Part shown: in pieces, positions 56,236 to 64,000 of the stretch
How the letters are laid out: the number at the start of each line of letters is the position of its first letter
Numbering within the stretch: position 1 is the first letter of the stretch
Notes under the pieces: generated by a model
Seen by the model: only the letters and a program-made list of their open reading frames with translations
Told to the model about the DNA's origin: nothing
Database searches by the model: none
Program-made: the position numbers and the translations under genes
Source of the DNA: Colias croceus
Lineage: Eukaryota > Arthropoda > Insecta > Lepidoptera > Pieridae
DNA length: 64,000 bases
Assembly (NCBI RefSeq): GCF_905220415.1
Contig: NC_059552.1
Span: 7,207,001-7,271,000 of the forward strand
Direction: 5' to 3'

Positions 56236-58817
56236 TTATATAATTATAATTAAAATAATGTGACTAGAAATAATATAGTTATTTATACTTACTACGGTTT
56301 AAGTATAGGTTGTATCGTAGTATATTATTATTAGTCTGTGGTTGTATATTATTTTGTAATGAGATCTTGCAATCAAATATTCACACAATCTCGCAAGTTT
56401 TCCGACAATTCATTATTCGTATGAAAATTATCAATACACTAGGTACCTACCTAATATAGGCCGCTACAGGAACGCAGTTTGTAATAATTAATAACGGCTT
56501 TAACCCATTTACAATATTTTTATAGGTGGCAAAGGCAATGAGACTATGTATTAAAAACGTAGTATATCATTATTAGTCTGTGGTCTGTGTTATTATTATT
56601 AGTCTGTGTTAAAAACGTGAAAAGTAACGTAAAAAGTCTGTAGTGCCATCTATTATTCGTTTAGCATCGCCAAATCGGAGGAGAATAACTTGTTTATAGT
56701 AGTTTCATGAGATGGCGTTGTTTTGAATATAAACTTTTCTGTAAAATTAGTTAAAATCGAGCGAAAATGAAATTAAATAGGTAGGTTCCATTTACAAAAG
56801 TATGTAAAAAATTATAAAAAGCAATGAAATTGCAATTAAATCTAATTTTATTTTTTGCTGGTTAAAATGATACACTTAGCGGCATCTATTGGTAGTCGGA
56901 TGGCATTAATCCTGTTTTGTATGTAATGAACCAGACATGGTAATACACATCCTAAATATTGAGATACAATGAAGTTCTTTCCACAAATGAACAACTAATT
57001 TAAAATCATTTTACTTGATTTGTTCCCATACGCACATTCTTGGTCTCTCTACAACAGAGTAAAAATAAATTGCTTGAAAGCTGCATCAATGAATTTTACA
57101 CAATACACATACTTATTCTGGCTATTTTTGACTTATTTTTGAACCAAGGCCTATGATAGCTACATACAAGCGGAAATGGGAATTTTTGGGTGGCGTTTTC
57201 TGTCACAGCACAATATATTTTTATCTTATAAAAATGAATCGCAAAATATGTAGGTAAGCGCATAGCGCGCTAGAGAACAGGTGAACCGATTTCGTTAAAG
57301 TCGAGCCAATTTAATAGGCAACATTTGACGTCTATCAATTTTATCTTCGTAGAGAAGTAACCTGCTTAAAAACATCGATTAAAGTGTATTATTCGATACG
57401 GATTTGAAACATTTGTCAATCGAATTTATTAATTTATGATGATTTTTATTCACAAGTAATCAATGCATTCTATTCTATAGTCCTTTTCACGTAGGATGAT
57501 TCCTGTGACACTTCGTCGTGTTCCGAATTACGTATTTTATGTTTAAAACGCAAAAATAATTTTAGTGCATAATATTTTTATTTTATGGCGGCATTATTAC
57601 CAAAAATATAAAAATGAAACATCTTAAGCTTATAAATCAAAAACAGTATTGTTCAGTTTAATAAAATGAAAAATAAAATAAAATAACACAAAAATATAAT
57701 ACCTACGCAATTCGTGTACATGAAATGGATCGTTGAAAAATCATAGAGTTGGAAAACATATAATCGGCGCCCATCTTGTGATCGTTTGTCAATCGAGTCA
57801 ATCGTCTGTACGAGTGCGTCAGCCTTGTATACAAGTTGCATTTTTATATTGATACTTTACGTGGTATTCTGTTATTATTACTAATTGTTATTGTTGACTT
57901 TTTTTTGCTGTTGTTTGCTAAGTTTCCTTAGTTAATTGTTGGCGAAATGCCGAAAAAACTAATTTTGGTACTTTATTCAAATCGATTTCATTTCCATATA
58001 AAATATTATCGATTATCGGAAACAATTGATACGATTTCAGTAAAGACATCTCTACACGTGTCAAAAATCGATGTGTCACAGAAATCATCTTTAGCTGGAA
58101 ACCCGTGGTGGAAACAATGGGTGGAAAGGACTATAGATGTCAGATTTCGATTTTTAGAGTAACGTCTCTAGTATTTAAAAAGAAAAAAGGTTTATTGACA
58201 CAAAATTGTAGCGACGTCAGTTCTTCAATTCAGAAATTGTTTATTATGTTTAGGATGGTTTATCAGTAAAATGAAATCTTAAAATTACTTGTATCGGTCC
58301 TTATTATTATAAATATATAATCGTAATGGAAAAAAGTTAAGCAAATGTGCAGTTCTAACAAAACGAAATATCATGTTATTCTATGTCGTCGTTACTAGGT
58401 TACGTTGTTGAATTTTGTTGAACTGTCAAATGTTGCCTATTAAAATGGCTCTACTATAATTCTTTTTTGTATATTCCTTGATACTACCAGGATGGTTCAT
58501 ATGTAGAGAAAACGTAAACATGTACCATAGGCGTATATAGGTAGCGTTTAGCTACTATTATGTATTTTGTGGTATAGGGAAGGGGACTAGGGATAGTCAG
58601 CATAGTCTTTAGTAGTTCAACAATACAAAACTCCGTGATCCTGTAGGGTAGGTAGGGTACAGTCGGCACTTAATATCTGGTATTATAGGTACATATTTTA
58701 TATTATAGTATTTTTTTTAATGTTTGAATCCATTTTGAATAATTCTAAACGTAGGTAAAACGGTCAAACTTTTTGATATGTTTAAAAAGCAAAATTAACC
58801 TAATATTCTGTGCTAAT
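56236..58817. other. Intergenic DNA, no gene recognised
   Basis: Contains repeated CGTAGTATATTATTATTAGT motifs (56316, 56558, partial 56592). Short frames near 57653-57841 (-) and 57947-58162 (+) have no recognisable domain and I do not call them genes. Confidence 0.4.
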
Positions 58818-59686
58818 GTCGTGGTCATATATCGTAGATTTGATCATTTCATGATATGAGTGGCCATTTCACGAAATGGTCGCATATCGTGAAATGGCCA
58901 ATTTAGTTTGCCCACATCATGATGTGGTTTGGGCAGATCAATGATAAGAAATCGTTTCACGATATGGCCAATTAACGCACGGTTTTTTCATGAAATGATC
59001 AAAATTATTTAATCATATCGTAAAATAGTTACATTAATCGTTGGTAGAGGCGCTGCAAGCTCTGTGTTTATGTGATAAGATGGCGGCCGCTGGCGAAAAT
59101 TAAATTATTCGCAGTTAAAAACTTCATAATTCGTTTAATAACAATATTATGAAGAAAGTCATAGCAAAGAATTTACGACGAAGAGGTACAAGTACTATGG
59201 AAAATGTGGATATCTTATATGTATTTAAGAAAAAATGCGACTTAAATAAAATAATTTAAGAAACTACTAAGTACTATATTATTATAATTGTTTTTTAAAA
59301 AGCGATCCGCTTCTGGCACTCGCCGGCCGCTGCCGCGGCACGCTCGCTTTGCTCGCTCGGCTCGTGCGTTGTTTATCAAAGTCTAACCTAACCTAACTGT
59401 TTTCTATTGCAAAAACGATTTGCTTCTGGCATTCGCCGGCCGCTGCCGCGGCACTAACTTAAATGACATTTAACAAGTTTTTAGAATATAGTTATTCTGA
59501 AAATTTTTAATATTTTATGGACTCTTTATATTTTATACGATATGACCAAATGTGGATGACCAAATCGTGAAACGTTGACGATTTAACGATCTGATCAAAC
59601 TATGTTGGCCATTTCACGATATGCGACCATTTCGTGAAATGGCCACTCATATCATGAAATGATCAAATCTACGATATGACCACGAC
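58818..59686. mobile_element. 869-bp TIR element rich in CATTTCACGAAATG palindromes
   Basis: GTCGTGGTCATATATCGTAG, then ATTTGATCATTTCATGATAT, at the left is mirrored by CTACGATATGACCACGAC at the right, with arms of about 85 bp. Short self-complementary words of the type GGCCATTTCACGAAATGG repeat inside both arms and beyond. A CG-rich middle contains two copies of CATTCGCCGGCCGCTGCC-type sequence. Non-coding. Confidence 0.6.
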
Positions 59687-59714
59687 AGATACATCTTTCA
59701 TATATTTTTCCATC

Positions 59715-59832
59715 GCCAACGTCCATACCACGTTGAATACACCGGTTCTCGTCCGATCACCGAAGTTAAGCAACGTCGGGCGCGGTCAGTACTTGGATGG
59801 GTGACCGCCTGGGAACACCGTGTGATGTTGGC
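59715..59832 (+). rRNA. 5S: 5S rRNA gene copy (intergenic)
   Basis: 118-nt 5S with one change (CCGTGTGATG for CCGCGTGATG), TTTTTGCGATTTTTTTT after it. It starts 28 bp after the TIR element at 58818-59686. The upstream flank TATTTTTCCATC differs from the intronic copies. Confidence 0.92.
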
Positions 59833-60850
59833 TTTTTGCGATTTTTTTTCTTTGAGCTTATTCAGTTGGAAAAACAGGACATTATCACTGATAATAATCA
59901 CAAAATCAATTCGTAGTGATTTTGTTTAATGCATAGATCTTGCATAAATATTCAACATCGTCGTGATGTTAAATACCTAACAATATAACCCCAAACAAAC
60001 AGTATTTCATGCAGATTTTTAAATATGAGAATAAGCCTCTCAATAAGTACGGTTTGAGAAATTTAGATTTCAATCACTTACAGAGAAATAATAATTTATT
60101 ATAAACACACAATATGTTTACTCGCTTAGCGTTGAAATTTGAATCACTATTCATAGCAATAAGATATGAAGAAAAAGAACCCGCAAAATCTTTATGATTT
60201 TAATTAATGCAACAAGAGGAAATTGAGATTAGAGTGAAGAAGTCAGAACATTGTTTTTTTTTGCAAAAGCAATAATCTGGATTATCTATATTCTATTACT
60301 AATATTTAAAGCTGAAGAGTTTGTTTGTTTGAAAGCGCTAATCTCAGGAACAACTGGTCCGATTTGAAAAATTCTTTCTGTGTTAGATAGCCCATCCATT
60401 GAGGAAGGCTATAATATTATAATATCATCTCTATACGCTAAGACCAACAGGAGCGGAGCCACGCGGGTGAAACCGCGGAGCGCAGCTAGTATGTGATTTA
60501 TTGATATAAGGTCATTAATAAAACAACTGAATTATAAAAAATAATATATTAGAAATACAGTTTAAAGTTTATTTACAAGTAAATGCTTTAACAACCTTTT
60601 GAGAAAGTTATGATGTTATTTTTCACTTAATCTTAAGATATTTTTGACTAGTGTGCGTATGTTAAGTATTAATATATATATTAGAAAGTATATAAGTTCT
60701 ATATTTTTTACTGTTATTGTCAAATGTATTTTGTGTTTTCTTTCATTAAACTATAAATACATACTTTATACTCATAATCAAACATATGACATAGTAATAT
60801 ATAGTATAATTTTCTCGCCAAAAATTTTTTATTTCAATTAATTTCACAAA
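59833..60850. other. 3' flank of the aldehyde dehydrogenase gene
   Basis: AT-rich, no gene. A family C Helitron copy lies at 60291-60489. The right end is the 3' UTR of the minus-strand aldehyde dehydrogenase. Confidence 0.4.
60291..60489 (+). mobile_element. Helitron-like element, family C
   Basis: AAAGCTGAAGAGTTTGTTTG, AGACCAACAGGAGCGGAGC, hairpin GGGTGAAACCGCGGAGCGC and CTAG before T. Confidence 0.6.
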
Positions 60851-63800
60851 TTACGAGTTCTTATGAGTCATGCGTACAATAACCGACTTAACTTCGGTAT
60901 AGTTCTGTAAGCCATAAGGGCCATTTTCCCGTCCGAGCCCGCTCTGCTTGTAACCACCGAAGGGCACCTGGTTACCGAACACGTTGTAATCGTTCACCCA
61001 CACTGTGCCTGCGCGGAGACCCTGCGAACAAAACATGTATTAGACATATTCAAATACTAGCTTTCCACCCGCGGCTTCACCCGCGCAGTCAAAGAATAAC
61101 CCTCATAGTTTCCGTTCCGGGATAAAACCTAGCCTATATTACTCGTGGATAATGTAGCTTTCGAATGGTGAAAGAATTTTTAAAATCGGTCCAGTAGTTT
61201 ATGAGCCTATTCATTACAATCAAACGAACAAAGATTTCCTCTATCCTATGTCCCGGGATGCTTGGGATGCTTGGGTATCAAAATATCTTTATATCAAATT
61301 TCATGCAAATTGGTTCAGTAGTTAAGGCGTGATTGAGTTGTTACTCAATAGCTATGTCCACACTACTTTCATCTTCAACTTTCGTCTTCAAAGCGTTCAA
61401 CAACAAGATGGTGTAACCAATTTCAAAAGTCTATCGAATTTTTTTTCAGACATATGTGTAAAATTTTTAAAAAGAATATCTTTATCTTCTCGTAGTTCTC
61501 TCATAATCACATTACTTCGATTATTGTAATAGCCTCGTATCCAAAACTTTCGCTTGGTTCTTTTTTTTTCTGGAATTTCTTATGACCAAGTAAGCAGCAC
61601 ATATTCCACTAAGTAAAATGTTGTCGTCGCACATGTTTCCACAAGTTGACAAACTACGAATGAACTAGGTAAATGACTATATTGGCGTTGCGTTTGTTAA
61701 CGCATTCAATATTGAATTCAATATTGAAAGCGACAAACGAAAGTTGAATAGAAAGATGAAGACGAAAGTTGAAGATGAAAGTGCATAGTGTGGACATAGC
61801 TTCACGCCTTAACTACTGAACAGGCAGAGTTACTTTCACATTTATAATATTAAGTATGGATTTAAATAAGGATAATGTCGATAACAATTTGACAATGAAA
61901 AATGCGCTGCGCTGCGCTCCGCCATATCTGCGCCGGACCTTATACAATAATAATATTTTTGCATTATAGTTCTGTTAATTAAAATTTATTCCCATTTCTG
62001 TCATAGGATAGTTTCCATCTCGGAAATTCCACGGGAACGGGATCTATACGGGTTTTGCTTTGCCAGTTTTTATTAAAATGTACAACGATATGACTGAAAA
62101 ACAAGTCGACCGACCGATTAGGATGTGTGTTATTCAGTCCATTCCTATGAGATTTTGTATGGTAATAATGTAGGGGTTGTAGAAAATTTAAAATGTTTTA
62201 TTTTGTAATTTTTATGAATATTGAATAGTACAGTTAATCGTATATTTATTAATATTAAAGTCCATATTTGTGTACCAGCGACATGTTATTGGTAAACTTT
62301 AATAAATTAATGTATACCTGAATAAGATAGTTGGCCTTGTCCAAATCTTTAGTGAACACAGCGGCGGCTAAACCGTATTCGGTGTTGTTTGCGCGATCGA
62401 GTACCTCATCCAAGCTCGAGAACTTCATGATCTGTTGTACTGGACCAAAGATCTGAAAAATTTGATGTAATAAATTAAAAGATGAATTTTTTCACCTCAA
62501 CTTTTTTTATAGCCTATATTATATAGGTTTAGAGACATTTATTTCAAAAAGCCTTCATTTATGCCTATATTTACCTCAACTTTAGCGATATCCATATCAT
62601 CGGTGACGTCACTGAACACAGTGGGCTGCACATAGTATCCCCCCCCGCTGACCGCCCCGCCCCCCACTTGAAGGGAAGCGCCCTGTTTCTTACCGCTCTC
62701 TATGAGACTTAGGATTTTTGCGTGTTGTTCTGCGTCGACCTGGAATAAGTATATTATGTTAGATGCATCATGTCAATAAAATTAAAAAACCTACAGTCAG
62801 GCTCAAAAATTGTCCTAAGCAAAACTCTGCCTACGCAGGTATTAGGCTGAGTTTTCCAATAAGCGGATAGCAATGGACTTTGATCACTATGGCCAAGAAA
62901 TAAGGTGTAAATTTCAATTTTTAACTTTATACAACACCGTTCGAACACATTTTGACTACGTTTGAATTGGCCATTGTGTGCTAATTGATTAAAGTACGTC
63001 AATGGTTGGACGTCAGTATTTATTTACGAACAAACAGATGGATGTGTTTGTTCTTTATAGTGATTCTATATGTCAATGGCGTGATAGAAAATTAGCTAAA
63101 TTATTAACAAAATAGCTTCTTGCATTTTAAAATAAAATTTAGAATAAAATCAAATTTCAACTCATTAAACGCATTTAAAATCCAAAATTCGTAAAAAAAA
63201 TCCAAATAACATAATAAGTTATAACCGTCGAAATAAATAACATACCTGCGGCCCTTGTTCAGTTTTAGGGTCGAAGGGGTTGCCCACAACACGGCGCTTC
63301 GCCCTCTCAGCTGACATCTCCACGAACTTGTCGTAGATCTTGTCCTCTACGAATGTTCTGGATCCTGGATGGAGAAAAAATATAAAAAATAACAATAAAA
63401 GGAATATTTAAATTCTTTAAAAAAATCTATCAAAGTTACATAAAAAACACTAGTTCAACTTGAGTGATTAAGAAGCAAAACATTGTTCGTGCGGTAGTTT
63501 CTTTTATTAATCGTACATTCATTCATCATTGACTATGTATTATGTAACTTCCTAGAATTAGAATTAATAATTACCTATGTGCTTCTTTGTCAGTAATTGC
63601 CAGATTATAAATATTATTTTTTCTTTGCATAGAAAAGTATTGATCATAAATTGTAATAAATTATTATTTTGACACAAAATATTTAATTACTTTTTGTTTA
63701 CTGAAGCGAAACTTATTATGGCGCGTTGAGAGTAAAATGTCAATATCGAGTCATGGCAATGCCGTCACGTCATGTAGCAAGGCGACGATTTCTGTATTTT

Positions 63801-64000
63801 TGAATGTGTACACTCATCGGCAGCAAAATACAAAGAATAAAAAAGGGTTAAAAAACAAGCAGAAAAAAGAAAAAAATACATTTAGCACAAAGGTCCCTTC
63901 CATTGGAAGGGGAATGAAGCGAAATTTAATTAAAAAAAACACTCACCAGCACAGCAACACTGGCCCATGTTATAGAACAGCGCCATGTGCGCTTGTTCCA
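60851..64000 (-). CDS. Aldehyde dehydrogenase (ALDH1/2 class), C-terminal five exons (partial)
   Basis: Exons in transcript order: 63947-64000 (continues past the right edge), 63246-63364, 62575-62739, 62318-62452, 60851-61021; phases agree. The first piece ends M-G-Q-C-C-C-A-G, then S-R-T-F-V-E: the catalytic cysteine loop of NAD-dependent aldehyde dehydrogenases. Further family motifs are E-Q-G-P-Q, I-F-G-P-V-Q, N-N-T-E-Y-G-L-A-A, A-G-T-V-W-V-N-D-Y and P-F-G-G-Y-K-Q-S-G-L-G-R-E-N-G. The C-terminus matches ALDH1/ALDH2, which oxidise aldehydes (including retinal) to acids. The N-terminus is outside the window, so a mitochondrial presequence cannot be judged. Confidence 0.92.
61057..61860 (-). 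mobile_element. Helitron-like element, family B, rearranged and carrying a MITE
   Basis: CTAGCTTTCCACCCGCGGC at the left and CATTTATAATATTAAGTATG at the right are Helitron ends. Inside, TTCAGTAGTTAAGGCGTGAT is followed by its own inverted copy (TCACGCCTTAACTACTGAAC, 61802 on), and a MITE sits in that inverted copy. Confidence 0.5.
61350..61801. mobile_element. 452-bp MITE with AGCTATGTCCACAC ends
   Basis: AGCTATGTCCACACTACTTT at the left against AGTGTGGACATAGCT at the right. The arms extend through CATCTTCAACTTTCGTCTTC and its mirror. Non-coding; in the last ALDH intron. Confidence 0.65.
61985..62062 (+). mobile_element. Helitron-like fragment, family B
   Basis: GGATAGTTTCCATCTCGGAA, ATTCCACGGGAACGGGATC and ATACGGGTTTTGCTTTG match the middle of family B. 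Both ends are missing. Confidence 0.4.

Noticed and set aside
57653..58162. Short frames on both strands (62 and 71 codons)
   Set aside because: No domain, no clear splice continuation; could be chance in AT-rich DNA.
37676..59901. Repeated open frames reading R-Q-R-P-Y-H-V-E-Y-T-G-S and complements
   Set aside because: They are translations of 5S rRNA copies, not proteins.

Overview
This is nuclear DNA of an insect, almost certainly a moth or butterfly (Lepidoptera). It is AT-rich and intron-rich, and it is full of short non-autonomous Helitron-like repeats (5' TC, 3' GC hairpin plus CTAG, inserted between A and T), tRNA-derived SINEs and TACCTA/TAGGTA-rich stretches typical of that order. 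I cannot name the species.

Genes, left to right. (1) Positions 2-1279, +: the end of an unrecognised acidic protein that enters from the left edge. (2) 3028-3708, -: an intact, intronless tail-anchored ubiquitin-conjugating enzyme of the UBE2J2/Ubc6 type. (3) 4520-19904, -: a centrosomal protein of the CEP120 family, reconstructed here as 20 exons whose frames join without a break (845 codons plus stop). (4) 20975-21054, -: a single THAP-domain first exon inside a 1.1 kb transposon flanked by a perfect 8-bp duplication. (5) 23598-49424, +: a 14-exon gene for a pseudokinase that most resembles TEX14; all exon phases agree and the predicted protein is about 1368 residues. (6) 60851-64000, -: the C-terminal five exons of an aldehyde dehydrogenase that runs off the right edge.

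Nine near-identical 118-nt 5S rRNA genes are scattered as single copies. Seven lie in introns of the TEX14-like gene and one in a CEP120 intron, all in the direction of the host gene. The ninth is intergenic.

Mobile DNA fills most of the rest. There is an intact non-LTR retrotransposon (12.07-15.57 kb) that landed inside a Helitron copy within a CEP120 intron, and a mariner-type element with terminal inverted repeats of about 445 bp in a TEX14-like intron. A 2.6 kb foldback-like palindrome (51.97-54.59 kb) has arms that are 100-bp tandem arrays. Several other terminal-inverted-repeat elements of 0.2-1.8 kb are present, some nested in one another. 50.03-60.85 kb holds no gene I can recognise.

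UBE2J2 acts in ER protein degradation, CEP120 in centriole assembly, TEX14-type proteins in germ-cell bridges and ALDH in aldehyde oxidation, so nothing suggests the genes form one pathway. The most notable things here are the dispersal of 5S genes, the THAP/P-like element, the foldback-like array and a 162-bp triplication that includes most of a kinase-domain exon.
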